The notes under the pieces: generated by a model
What the model was told of the DNA's origin: nothing
Databases searched by the model: none
The model's input: only the letters and a program-made list of their open reading frames with translations
Shown: piece after piece, positions 16,234 through 25,162 of the stretch
Position numbering within the stretch: position 1 is the first letter of the stretch
Layout of the letters: the number at the start of each line of letters is the position of its first letter
Made by a program: the position numbers and the translations under genes
From: Thermoanaerobaculia bacterium
GTDB taxonomy: Bacteria; Acidobacteriota; Thermoanaerobaculia; Gp7-AA8
Assembly (NCBI GenBank): GCA_017883205.1
Contig: JADGNZ010000009.1
Location: 95,028-159,027 of the forward strand
Reading direction: 5' to 3'
Length of the DNA stretch: 64,000 nt

Positions 16234-17439
16234 CGCAGATTGACGCAGATGACTCAATCTGTGTTCATCTGCGTCATCTGCGGATGAGCTCCGCATAGCC
16301 GCAAGCATCCCGCAGGCGGCGTGGCGGGCGGCGCCGCCGGAGTAGCGGCGAACGACCGGTGCGCCGAGGACACGCAGCCCATCGCGAAACGTCGCGAGCT
16401 CTTCGTCCGAGGCGCGGCGAAAACCGTCGGGGCGGGCGTCGTTGACGTCGATCAGGTTGAGGCGCATCGGTAGATCGCCGAAGAGCGCGCACAGCGCTTC
16501 GACTTCATCGTTGCCGGTGTTGATGCCGCCGAGGACGACCCAGGCGATGGTGACACGCGAATTGCCCGACGATTGATACGCGCGCACGGCATCGGCAAGC
16601 TCGCGTACCGGCCACGCTGCGGCGGACGGGAGCAACATCCTGCGCCGGGAGTCGATAGCCGAGGTGAGGGAGATGATCAGGCGGTAAGGGTGACGCTCGC
16701 GGGTGAAGCGGACGATCTGCGGCACGAGGCCGACCGTGGAGATCGTGATGTTCTTCGCGGCGATTCGTCCGCCGCACGGATGCGAGAGGATTTCGGCCGC
16801 GCGAATCACCGACGCGTAGTTGTGCAGCGGCTCGCCTTGTCCCTGGAAGAGCGCGCCGGTGACGATGCCGTCTGCTTCGTCGCGCACGGCGATCCATTGC
16901 GCGACGATCTCCCACGGATCGAGGTTGCGGATCAATCCGAGGCGTCCGGTCGCGCAGAAGGTGCATCCCATCGCGCAGCCGGCCTGACTGGAAATGCAGA
17001 CCGTAAACCGCCCCGGAACTTCCAGCGGAATCCTCACCGCCTCGGCCAGCGCGCCGTCGTGCAGCCGGAAGAGGTACTTGACGAAGCCGTCGCTCGTGTC
17101 CGTCGCCCGCTCGACGATCTCGAGGCGGCTGCGTGTCGTCATTCGCTCGACCGCTTCTTCGACCGCACGCGGAACCGGCCGTGCTGACGGAAACCCTTCG
17201 CGTCCGTGCGCGATCGCATGCGCGAGCACGCGCCGCGCCTCGGCGTCACGCACGATCACGCCGCAGGCGCGAAGATGCGCGGCGAGATCGTGAGGGAGAA
17301 GGCCGAAGAGGTGTTGTCGCGCGGGAGTCGTTTGTCGGGGGTCGGGGGTCGTAGAGGGCACGGGCGTCGCTTTCTGTCGGTGCAGAGTTGATGCGGCCGT
17401 CGGAATCGGCGAATCAAACAAGGCAGAGGGATGCGTCAA
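16210..17439 (-). CDS. RlmN/Cfr-family radical SAM rRNA methyltransferase
   Basis: The 409-residue frame has the radical SAM cysteines CAMGCTFC near residue 155 within SSQAGCAMGCTFCATG. The partner motifs GQGEPLHNY, TISTVGLVP and SLTSAIDSRR follow. A conserved Cys lies near the end (ARHAACGML), equivalent to the methyl-carrying Cys of RlmN. The family methylates adenosine C2 or C8 in 23S rRNA and tRNA. Both ends look altered by repeats. The N-terminal TTPDPRQTTPARQ stretch is translated from a GGGTGTCGG-type element, so a GTG start at about 17373 is possible. The last 25 residues come from an ATCTGCGTC palindrome, and the gene overlaps mug tail to tail by 24 bp. Confidence 0.82.
   Translation of the reverse strand: MTHPSALFDSPIPTAASTLHRQKATPVPSTTPDPRQTTPARQHLFGLLPHDLAAHLRACGVIVRDAEARRVLAHAIAHGREGFPSARPVPRAVEEAVERMTTRSRLEIVERATDTSDGFVKYLFRLHDGALAEAVRIPLEVPGRFTVCISSQAGCAMGCTFCATGRLGLIRNLDPWEIVAQWIAVRDEADGIVTGALFQGQGEPLHNYASVIRAAEILSHPCGGRIAAKNITISTVGLVPQIVRFTRERHPYRLIISLTSAIDSRRRMLLPSAAAWPVRELADAVRAYQSSGNSRVTIAWVVLGGINTGNDEVEALCALFGDLPMRLNLIDVNDARPDGFRRASDEELATFRDGLRVLGAPVVRRYSGGAARHAACGMLAAMRSSSADDADEHRLSHLRQSASSADTIP
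16222..16285. repeat. Palindromic ATCTGCGTCATCTGCGGAT element
   Basis: ATCCGCAGATGACGCAGATT is mirrored by ATCTGCGTCATCTGCGGAT across a short centre. It is translated as the C-terminal tail of the RlmN-like gene and overlaps the last codons of mug. Confidence 0.75.
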
Positions 17440-17511
17440 GGTTCCCAGCTCCGACTCCCGACCCCCGACAAACGACTTCCGCGTATCCGACCCCCGAAAC
17501 CCGACACCCGC
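17327..17511. repeat. GGGTGTCGG-family palindromic repeat split over an ORF start
   Basis: The left arm (TTTGTCGGGGGTCGGGGGTC) lies inside the 5' part of the RlmN-like frame. The right arm (CCGACTCCCGACCCCCGAC, then CCCGAAACCCGACACCC) lies upstream of it. Confidence 0.6.
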
Positions 17512-17514
17512 ACC

Positions 17515-17910
17515 TCACTCCCCGTTCAGCAGCAGCACGATCTCGAGCGTCCGCATGTCGGTGACGGCTTCTTCGACGACGCGATACTCGCCCTCGTGCT
17601 CGCGAATCAGCTTCAGGCGCTCGATATCCTGCAGGCTGACGCCGCAGGCTTTGGCGAAGGCGAGCCACTGGGGCGGCGCGTTGGCGATGATGGCGTCGTC
17701 ATCCAGCATCTCCTCGCCGGCGCAGTTGAAATGCTCGCATCCGAACTGCTCGGCACATTGCGGGCACGGCGGCGGATCGTTGAAGTCGGCCAGCTCGCTC
17801 TCAGTGAGCACGCGCATCGTTCCGCCGCGCTTTTCGCGAACGTAACTGAGTCCGCTCTCGCTGTTGGAAAGAAGGTCGAAGCGCTGGGCTTTGGGCGTGT
17901 CGTCGGACAT
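17515..17910 (-). CDS. Hypothetical protein with a Cys cluster
   Basis: The 131-residue protein is soluble and acidic. Five Cys residues lie in one stretch (CPQCAEQFGCEHFNC), a likely metal or disulfide site. It opens with a charged segment that includes YVREKRGGTMRVLT and closes with a helical domain (EYRVVEEAVTDMRTLEIVLLL). There is no signal peptide. It could be a small zinc-binding regulatory protein, but I do not recognise the family. It is followed by the RlmN-like gene on the same strand, with a palindromic repeat between. Confidence 0.6.
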   Translation of the reverse strand: MSDDTPKAQRFDLLSNSESGLSYVREKRGGTMRVLTESELADFNDPPPCPQCAEQFGCEHFNCAGEEMLDDDAIIANAPPQWLAFAKACGVSLQDIERLKLIREHEGEYRVVEEAVTDMRTLEIVLLLNGE

Positions 17911-18031
17911 GGAGGGGAGGATCGTATCGCACGTGGGCGCCGCAGTCCGGTGTCGGAAGCCGGAAGCAAGATCTCATTCCCCGACTCCCGATTTCCGCGC
18001 TGCGATAAAAAACGAAACAACGTTTGCGCGC

Positions 18032-18808
18032 TCAGCCCGGGGGAGCACTCTGCGATGCGCAGCGGGGTTGATCGCGGTCGTCCTGAATCGCCCCGGCGAT
18101 CGCGTTGAGCGCATCGCGGCATTCGTCTGCGTCACCCGGTGGCCGGTGGAACAGCTCCAACAAGTCGTGTACATGCCCACGGGCCAGATTGACCGCGTAA
18201 CAATCGGGTGTCGTAGCTTGTTCGACGCCGATGGGATCGGGACGCGTCCATTCACTCAGCTTCCACAGCATCTCGTTCGTCAACGACCACGGTCCTTCGG
18301 GCGCGTCCTGCCAGTCGTCGACATCGCGAGTCTCCGCAGACGCGACCCAGCGACGGAGTTGCTCGTTCGTCGTCTTGCCCCTCTGCCACTCGCTCAACAC
18401 GCGAACCAGCTCGCGACTGCCCAGGACTCTCCCATCGCGCTGCCCGTCGAGGTACGCAATAACCTGGTTGGCTGAATCGGCGAGGATCAGGTGGGCGTGA
18501 TGAAGAATCAGAACCTCATTCTCATTGTCGAGCGTCGGCGCTTCGTAGGTGTAGACGATGTAGTCGGTACCGTCTTTCGCAAGTATCGATCCGCATCCTT
18601 CTGGATCGTATTCGGCGACGACCCTGGCCTTCGCATCGCCCCGCCAGATCTTCACGACGTCGAAGCCGAAGATATACTCGGCCGTTCCGCGGACCACCAC
18701 CGTCGCGTTGTGAAACCGCTCGCGAGGCGGAATGTCGACCGTGATGCAGGCCATCGCCGTCCGGGCGCCGAGCGCGAGAGCGACTGCCGCGACGATTCGC
18801 ATGCGCAT
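18032..18808 (-). CDS. Secreted protein with NTR/TIMP-like N-terminal domain
   Basis: The 258-residue product has a signal peptide ending near TAMA, directly followed by Cys. Its first 110 residues follow the pattern of small NTR/TIMP-like bacterial domains: FHNATVVVRGTAEYI, then VVKIWRGDAKARVVAEY and CGSILAKDGTDYIVYTY. The rest is helical and acidic, with no transmembrane segment. Function is unknown. The NTR-like label rests on strand pattern and Cys placement only. It is divergent from the sortilin-like propeller gene, with about 105 bp between the starts. Confidence 0.55.
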   Translation of the reverse strand: MRMRIVAAVALALGARTAMACITVDIPPRERFHNATVVVRGTAEYIFGFDVVKIWRGDAKARVVAEYDPEGCGSILAKDGTDYIVYTYEAPTLDNENEVLILHHAHLILADSANQVIAYLDGQRDGRVLGSRELVRVLSEWQRGKTTNEQLRRWVASAETRDVDDWQDAPEGPWSLTNEMLWKLSEWTRPDPIGVEQATTPDCYAVNLARGHVHDLLELFHRPPGDADECRDALNAIAGAIQDDRDQPRCASQSAPPG

Positions 18809-18914
18809 GACCCATCATGCGTCAAGAACCGTGGGGGGGTGCAAAAGATCAGTCAATCTCGCAAACTTCCGACGGACAACCAACACCCGGATCCTGCCAC
18901 TACAATATCCGGCC

Positions 18915-21900
18915 ATGCAGAAAACGATTCGTGCCGCTCTCGTCGTCCTCTCGCTCGCTCTCCCTCTTGCCGCGCAGATCGATCCCGGGATGTATGGCGA
19001 CATACGCTGGCGGATGATCGGGCCGTTCCGCGGGGGGCGCACCGTCGCAGCAGTGGGTGTGCCGCAGCAGCCGAGCGTGTTCTACATCGGCGTCAACAAC
19101 GGCGGGGTCTGGCGGACGAACGACTACGGCCGGATCTGGACGCCACTTTTTGATGACCAGCCTTCCGGCTCGATCGGCGCGCTGGCGGTTGCGCCGTCCG
19201 ATCCGAACGTCGTCTATGCAGGCAGCGGCGAAGGTTTGCAGCGACCCGATCTCGCCACCGGCGACGGTATGTACCGGTCGTCAGACAGTGGCAAAACATG
19301 GACGCACCTCGGCCTCCGCGACGCGCAGCAGATTCCGCAGATCGTCGTCGATCCGGCCGATCCGAACCGGCTCTTCGTGGCCGTTCTCGGACATCCGTAC
19401 GGTCCAAACGAGGAGCGAGGCATCTTCCGCTCGACCGACGGCGGCAAGTCGTTCCAGAAAGTCCTCTACAAAAACGAATTCACCGGCGCCATCGACGTCA
19501 TCCTCGATCCGTCGAATGCGCAGACCGTCTACGCCGCCCTTTGGCAGGCGCAGCAGGGTCCGTGGGAGAACGCGTATCTCGATGGGCCCGCGACCGGCCT
19601 TTTCAAGTCGACCGACGGCGGAACGACCTGGAACGAGTTGAAGAACGGACTGCCCGACTCGAAGGTGATGGGACGCCTCGGCATCGAAGTGTCGAAATCC
19701 GATCCGAAGCGGCTCTACGCAATCTGCGGCGTCGATGCGAAGTCGGGCGGTCTCTATCGTTCGAATGATGGCGGCGCGACGTGGACGCGCGCGAATACGG
19801 ACGAGCGCATCTGGGGACGTGCTGGCGACTTCAACGAAGTGCGCAGCGATCCGAAAAACGCAGACATCGTTTACGTCGCCAACGTCGTGACTTGGAAGTC
19901 AACCGATGGCGGCAAGACCTTCGCCTCGTTCCGCGGCGCGCCAGGCGGCGACGACTACCACCGCGTCTGGATCAATCCGAATGATACGAAGACGATCCTC
20001 ATCGCCTCGGATCAGGGAGCGATCGTCACCGTCAACGGCGGCGAGTCGTGGAGCTCCTGGTACAACCAACCGACCGCGCAGATGTTTCACGTCAACGCCG
20101 ACAACGACTTCCCGTACCACGTCTGCGGCGGACAGCAGGAGAGCGGCTCGGCGTGCGTGGCAAGCCGTGGAGACGACGGAGCGATTACGCTCCGCGAGTG
20201 GCATCCAGTGGGCGTCGAAGAGTACGGCTACGCGGTTCCCGATCCGCTCGATCCGAACATCATCTACGGCGGCAAGATCTCACGCACGGACCGGCGCACA
20301 GGCCAGGTCAAGGACATCACGCCGAAACCGCTTCGCAAAGGCGGCTACCGAACGGTGCGCACCGCGCCGGTCGTATTTTCGCAGGCCGATCCGCACGCGC
20401 TTTTCTTCGCATCGAACACGGTCTGGAAAACGACGAACGGCGGCGAGAGCTGGTCGGAGATCAGCCCCGACCTGTCGCGCAAGACGTGGGCTCTGCCCGA
20501 AAGTGCGCGCGGTTACGCGAACACGCCGCAGACGAAAGTGACGCAGCGCGGCGTGGTCTACGCGCTCGCTCCATCGCCCCTCGACATCAACACGCTATGG
20601 GCGGGCACCGACGACGGCCTGATTCACGTCACGCGCGACAGCGGAAAAACGTGGACGGACGTGACGCCTTCCGAGCTGAAACCATGGGCGAAAGTCTCGA
20701 TCCTCGAGGCGTCCCACACCGACGCGAACGAAGCGTATGCCGCCATCAACACCATCCGTCTCGATGAGCTTCATCCGCACATCTACCGGACGCGCGACGG
20801 CGGCAAGACGTGGCAGCACATCGTCAGCGGCATCGCCGACGGCGCGACGATCAATGTGGTTCGCGAAGATCCGAAACACCGCGGTCTGCTCTTCGCCGGA
20901 AGCGAGACGCAGGTCTGGGTCTCGGTCAATGACGGCGATTCGTGGTCGTCGCTGCGCCAGAACATGCCGGCGTCGTCGATCCGCGATCTCGTCGTGCATG
21001 ACGATGACGTCATCGCCGGCACGCACGGACGCGGCTTCTGGATCCTCGACGACATCGAGCCGCTCCGCCAGATGAACGGGCGCTTGACTGAGGCAACGCT
21101 CTTCAAACCACAGCGCGCGATTCGCACGCGCTGGAACAAGTACACCGACACGCCGATGCCGCCCGACGAACCGATGGGGCAGAACCCACCGGACGGCGCC
21201 ATCATTGATTACTACCTCCCGTCGGCCGCGGCCGGCCCGGTGACGCTGGAGATTCTCGACAAGTCGGGTGCGCTGATCCGCCGTTACGCGAGCACCGATC
21301 CGGCGCCCGCACCGAAGGATGAGGGCAACATCCCCTGGTATTGGATCCGTCCGCTGCAATCGCCATCCGCCGCGGCGGGCATGCACCGCTTCACCTGGGA
21401 TCTGCACTACGCGCCCGCGCCGGGCTCACGCAACTCCTATCCGATCGCCGCCGTTCCGCACGACACCGCGCCGTCGCCGACGTCGCCGTGGGTGCTTCCC
21501 GGCGATGGCTACTCGGTGCGATTGACGGTCAACGGCAGGACGCTCTCGCAGCCGCTGAGCGTGACGATGGATCCGCGCGTCAAGACATCGCAGGCGGATC
21601 TCGAGCAGCAGTTCGCGCTGTCAAAAGAGATGTACGACGACATCGCGCAACTGCAGGCGGCCGGTGAACGGATCGGCACCGTCCGCAGCCAATTGCGCGC
21701 GGCAAAGCCGGTCAGCGAGGCCATCACCGCGCTGCGCAAACAGGCGCGCGAGCTTTCGGGCGTTGCTAGCGAAGACGACGACGAAGGTCCGCCATCCGCC
21801 GCTCCGAACCGCGAAACGGTGAACAGCCTTTTGCAATCGCTGCGTGCCATGGAGCGTCTGCTGCAGCAGTCGGACGACACACCGACGACGCAAGCGCTCG

Positions 21901-22022
21901 CCGCCGTCGAAGATCGCCGGGCTGCGGTCGCCGAGGTGCTGGGACGCACGAAAGCGTTCGAGGCGGCAGCGCAGGCGGCGAAACTGCCGCCGGCGAAAGG
22001 ATCGAGCGGGATCAAGCCGTAG
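18915..22022 (+). CDS. Secreted sortilin/VPS10-type beta-propeller protein
   Basis: From ATG 18915 the product is 1035 residues with a signal peptide ending at AAQ. It opens with the family start RWRMIGPFRGGRTVAAVG. It then carries many BNR/Asp-box repeats (forms of S-x-D-x-G-x-T-W, for example SSDSGKTWT, STDGGTTWN and TRDGGKTWQ), which make a ten-bladed VPS10-like propeller over about 700 residues. A C-terminal region of about 300 residues follows, with a beta domain and then a charged helical end. Such proteins are abundant in Acidobacteriota and Gemmatimonadota and are often annotated as glycosyl hydrolases, although activity is rarely shown. The gene stands alone. Confidence 0.82.
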   Translation: MQKTIRAALVVLSLALPLAAQIDPGMYGDIRWRMIGPFRGGRTVAAVGVPQQPSVFYIGVNNGGVWRTNDYGRIWTPLFDDQPSGSIGALAVAPSDPNVVYAGSGEGLQRPDLATGDGMYRSSDSGKTWTHLGLRDAQQIPQIVVDPADPNRLFVAVLGHPYGPNEERGIFRSTDGGKSFQKVLYKNEFTGAIDVILDPSNAQTVYAALWQAQQGPWENAYLDGPATGLFKSTDGGTTWNELKNGLPDSKVMGRLGIEVSKSDPKRLYAICGVDAKSGGLYRSNDGGATWTRANTDERIWGRAGDFNEVRSDPKNADIVYVANVVTWKSTDGGKTFASFRGAPGGDDYHRVWINPNDTKTILIASDQGAIVTVNGGESWSSWYNQPTAQMFHVNADNDFPYHVCGGQQESGSACVASRGDDGAITLREWHPVGVEEYGYAVPDPLDPNIIYGGKISRTDRRTGQVKDITPKPLRKGGYRTVRTAPVVFSQADPHALFFASNTVWKTTNGGESWSEISPDLSRKTWALPESARGYANTPQTKVTQRGVVYALAPSPLDINTLWAGTDDGLIHVTRDSGKTWTDVTPSELKPWAKVSILEASHTDANEAYAAINTIRLDELHPHIYRTRDGGKTWQHIVSGIADGATINVVREDPKHRGLLFAGSETQVWVSVNDGDSWSSLRQNMPASSIRDLVVHDDDVIAGTHGRGFWILDDIEPLRQMNGRLTEATLFKPQRAIRTRWNKYTDTPMPPDEPMGQNPPDGAIIDYYLPSAAAGPVTLEILDKSGALIRRYASTDPAPAPKDEGNIPWYWIRPLQSPSAAAGMHRFTWDLHYAPAPGSRNSYPIAAVPHDTAPSPTSPWVLPGDGYSVRLTVNGRTLSQPLSVTMDPRVKTSQADLEQQFALSKEMYDDIAQLQAAGERIGTVRSQLRAAKPVSEAITALRKQARELSGVASEDDDEGPPSAAPNRETVNSLLQSLRAMERLLQQSDDTPTTQALAAVEDRRAAVAEVLGRTKAFEAAAQAAKLPPAKGSSGIKP

Positions 22023-22039
22023 CGATCGTTCTTGCGTTT

Positions 22040-22640
22040 CGGGGAACGCCCCCTCATCCGCCTTCGGCACCTTCTCCCCCACAAAAAACGTGGGGGAGAA
22101 GGCGCTCGTGGGAGAGGTTGTCGCGAAGGTTGTCGCGAAGGTTGTCGCGAAGGTTGTCGTGAAGGTTGTCGTGAAGGTTGTTGATCACGCGGCCGTGAGG
22201 TCACGCCATGCTCCTGAATCGAGCGCCTTCTCCCCTCGTGCTTTTCGAGGGGAGAAGGTGCCGAAGGCGGATGAGGGGTGCGGTGCAATCGACGGACACG
22301 AGGTTCAGGCCCTGCGTGACGCACGGCGCAGCTCTTGGGTTTGGCAACGTTGTCGGCGACAGTCCAACGCCCCCTCATCCGGCCTTCGGCCACCTTCTCC
22401 CCCACAAAAGCGTGGGGGAGAAGGCGCTCGACGGAGAGGTAATCGTGAAAGCTGGCGAACGCGCCGTCGTGTGTGAACACGCCATGCTCCTGAATCGAGC
22501 GCCTTCTCCCCTCGTGCTTTTCGAGGGGAGAAGGTGCCGAAGGCGGATGAGGGGTGTGGTGCAATCGACGGACACGAGGTTCAGGCCCTGCGTGACGCAC
22601 GGCGCAGCTCCCGTTTGGCAACGTTGGCGCGACATCAAAC
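22040..22640. repeat. Cluster of CCTTCTCCCC palindromic repeats with a 12-bp tandem run
   Basis: Several copies of a palindrome (CTCATCCGCCTTCGGCACCT, GGGGAGAAGGTGCCGAAGG) lie head to tail. Two of them share a linker that runs from GCAATCGACGGACACGAGG to GTGACGCACGGCGCAGCTC. Between 22113 and 22183 there are about six 12-bp units of GAAGGTTGTCGC. The same palindrome and part of the linker recur at the right end of the window. No gene is supported in this stretch. Confidence 0.8.
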
Positions 22641-22751
22641 GCCCCTCATCCGGCCACCTCGATGGTGATGTTGTGCGAGCAAGCGATTGCAAGATGCCGG
22701 TTGCGGGCGGTGATGCTTTGATGCTTCAGCGAGTTCTGGTATGATGCTTTG

Positions 22752-23015
22752 ATGCGAACCACATTGACGCTGGATGATCAGCTTGCGAAGGCGCTCAAAG
22801 AGATCGCGCACCGCACCGGCAAGCCTTTCAAGGATGTCGTCAACGAGACCCTTCGAGGAGGGCTTCAGAAAAAAGGCGTGCAGCCGAAACCGTACCGGCT
22901 CAAGACGGTCTCGCTCGGTGGCGTTCTCGGGGGATTGAATCTCGACAAGGCGTTGAGCATCGCGGACGCTCTCGAGGACGAGGAGATCGCCCGAAAGCTC
23001 GAGATGCGTAAATGA
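22752..23015 (+). CDS. vapB: VapB-like ribbon-helix-helix antitoxin
   Basis: The 87-residue protein begins MRTTLTLDDQLAKALKEIA, a typical ribbon-helix-helix DNA-binding N-terminus. A basic and then acidic C-terminal part would wrap the toxin. Its stop overlaps the start of the PIN-domain gene by 4 bases (ATGA). A TTG codon just before the ATG is not needed as a start. Antitoxins of this class repress their own operon. Confidence 0.85.
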   Translation: MRTTLTLDDQLAKALKEIAHRTGKPFKDVVNETLRGGLQKKGVQPKPYRLKTVSLGGVLGGLNLDKALSIADALEDEEIARKLEMRK

Positions 23016-23452
23016 TCCTGGCGGACGCGAACCTGCTCATCTACGCCATCGATCGAGACGCTCCCCATCACCGGCGGGCACACGCATGGCTCGTCTCGAT
23101 CATGTCCGACGTCACCCCGGTCGCCCTCGCATGGATCGTCATTCTTGCTTTTCTGCGAATCACGACTCGCACCGGGATCATGCGCAACCCGCTGACGCCG
23201 GAGCAAGCCATCCGTTATGTCGACTCCTGGCTGGCTCAGCCACACGTCGTCATCGCCTGGCCCGGCGAAGACCACTGGCCGATCATGCGGAGTCTCCTCC
23301 TGGCTAGCGGCACGGCGGGCAACCTGACTTCCGATGCTCACCTTGCCGCCATCGCCATCGAAAAGGGAGCAACGATCCACACGGCCGACAACGATTTCCG
23401 GCGCTTTGCAGGGATCAGGGTGATGAATCCCATCGACAAACAAAGCCATTGA
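23012..23452 (+). CDS. vapC: VapC-like PIN-domain toxin
   Basis: The 146-residue PIN protein starts MILADANLLIYAID, with the first catalytic Asp at residue 5. It continues with an ALAWIVILAFLRITT helix and ends with the acidic pair in LTSDAHLAAIAIEKGATIHTADNDF. PIN toxins cut tRNA or rRNA with a magnesium ion. All of the usual acidic positions appear intact, so the toxin is likely functional. It is coupled to its antitoxin by ATGA overlap. Confidence 0.87.
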   Translation: MILADANLLIYAIDRDAPHHRRAHAWLVSIMSDVTPVALAWIVILAFLRITTRTGIMRNPLTPEQAIRYVDSWLAQPHVVIAWPGEDHWPIMRSLLLASGTAGNLTSDAHLAAIAIEKGATIHTADNDFRRFAGIRVMNPIDKQSH

Positions 23453-23485
23453 GCGGGCATACGGCTTGAGTATGCCGACTACACC

Positions 23486-25153
23486 ATGAGACGTCTGCCC
23501 CTGATCCTGCTCCTCCTCCTCATCGTTCCGCGCGCAGACGCTCAGTGGCCGCAGATCGGCGCGAACCCAAGCCATAGCGGACACGTGCCTGTGGCGGCGC
23601 AGCCCCTGCTTCAGCTCATGTCCGACATCGTCTACGACCCGTTCGTAGAACAGGAGCAGGCGGCCTCTTTCGGCGACCTCCTCGTTCACTACCAGGTGCC
23701 GCTCATCGACGGCGACGGCGTCTACATGGAATTCAAGTCGGGCGCATTCGTGACGCCGGAACATTGGGAGACGCAGGACTGGAGCATCCACGGCCTGCGT
23801 TGGCAGGACGGCACGCTGGCCGACCGCTGGACGGCGCCGAGCGACTGGAAGCCGGTGCCGGCGAACGGCGCCGCTTTTTTCGAGCCGGTATTTCACGCCG
23901 TGCTCGCGAATGGTTTTCTCTACATGCCCGCAGCCGGCGGCACACTGATGCAAATCGACCGCATCGATGGCCACCTCGTGAAGCGCATCAATCCGTTCCC
24001 GTCGTTCGATCCGAACATCTACGTCTCCGGCGTTCCGGCAGCCGACGCGGCGGGAAACATCTACTACGGAGCGTTCGGACTCGATGCCGCCGATCCCTGG
24101 GGAAAGGACATCACCGGCGCGTGGCTGGTGAAAGTGCAGCCCGACGGCAGCACGCGCGCGATCCCGTTCGCTACTCTCGTTCCGAATGCGCCGAGGGCGA
24201 CGGATCAATGCACGTATTTTTTCAGCGGCAGCGCGCCGCACCCATTGCCGCCCTCGCCGTCCGCGGTGGCACCGACGATCCCTTGCGGTTCCGTGAGGCC
24301 GGGCATCAACGCTGCGCCCGCGATCGCCGCCGACGGCACGATCTACGTCGCCGGTCTGGCAAACCTCAATCCTCTCTGGTCGTACCTGGTGGCCGTCAAC
24401 CCCGACCTCACGCCGAAGTGGAGCGCATCGCTGCGCAATCGTTTTCACGATGGATGCGGTGTGCTCATCCCATATGGAACTTCCTCAGGCTCCTGCCGGG
24501 CCGGCGCAGCACTGGGTGTCGATCCGAACGACAATCAGCCGGGCTCGGGAATCGTGAACGACGACTCCACATCATCACCTGTCGTCCTCCCCGACGGCTC
24601 GGTCCTGTACGGCACCTACACCATCTACAACGGCGAGCGCGGACACCTGACACACTTCTCCTCGTCCGGAGCGTTCGTGGCCTCCTACGATTTTGGCTGG
24701 GACATCACGCCCGCGGTTTGGGAGCACGACGGCACGTGGTCCATCGTGATCAAGGAGAATTTCTACGAGGCTCCTCAGAAATACTTCATCACCCAGCTCG
24801 ACGCGAATCTGCAGAGGGAGTGGCAATTCAGGAGCACGAACACGCAGGCATGCGGCCGCGCGCCGGACGGCCATGTGTTCTGCGTTGACGAACAACCAAA
24901 CGGCTTCGAGTGGTGCGTGAACGCGCCGGCGATCGACAGCCGGGGAGTTGTGTACGTGAACAGCGAGGACGGCAATCTGTACGCGATCGGCCAGACCGGC
25001 ATCGTCCAGGAGAAGATCTTTCTCCAACTCGCCCTCGGCGCCGGCTACACGCCCGTGTCGATCGGTCCGGACGGAAAGATCTACGCGCAGAACGCCGGAC
25101 ACCTGTTCGCTGTCGGCGGCTCACGGCCGCGGGTGCGAGCAGTGCGGCACTGA
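23486..25153 (+). CDS. Secreted PQQ-like beta-propeller protein
   Basis: The 555-residue protein has a signal peptide (LLLLLIVPRADAQ) and a repeated propeller pattern: YVSGVPAADAAGNIYYG, AIAADGTIYVAGLA, DSRGVVYVNSEDGNLYAI and SIGPDGKIYAQNAGHLFAV. These G-x-I/V-Y repeats are typical of PQQ-like and YncE-like propellers. No catalytic residues of PQQ dehydrogenases are evident, so it is more likely a binding or assembly protein of the cell surface. The gene ends next to the 21-bp repeat array, which lies between it and a convergent gene. Confidence 0.75.
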   Translation: MRRLPLILLLLLIVPRADAQWPQIGANPSHSGHVPVAAQPLLQLMSDIVYDPFVEQEQAASFGDLLVHYQVPLIDGDGVYMEFKSGAFVTPEHWETQDWSIHGLRWQDGTLADRWTAPSDWKPVPANGAAFFEPVFHAVLANGFLYMPAAGGTLMQIDRIDGHLVKRINPFPSFDPNIYVSGVPAADAAGNIYYGAFGLDAADPWGKDITGAWLVKVQPDGSTRAIPFATLVPNAPRATDQCTYFFSGSAPHPLPPSPSAVAPTIPCGSVRPGINAAPAIAADGTIYVAGLANLNPLWSYLVAVNPDLTPKWSASLRNRFHDGCGVLIPYGTSSGSCRAGAALGVDPNDNQPGSGIVNDDSTSSPVVLPDGSVLYGTYTIYNGERGHLTHFSSSGAFVASYDFGWDITPAVWEHDGTWSIVIKENFYEAPQKYFITQLDANLQREWQFRSTNTQACGRAPDGHVFCVDEQPNGFEWCVNAPAIDSRGVVYVNSEDGNLYAIGQTGIVQEKIFLQLALGAGYTPVSIGPDGKIYAQNAGHLFAVGGSRPRVRAVRH

Positions 25154-25162
25154 GTACGAAGC

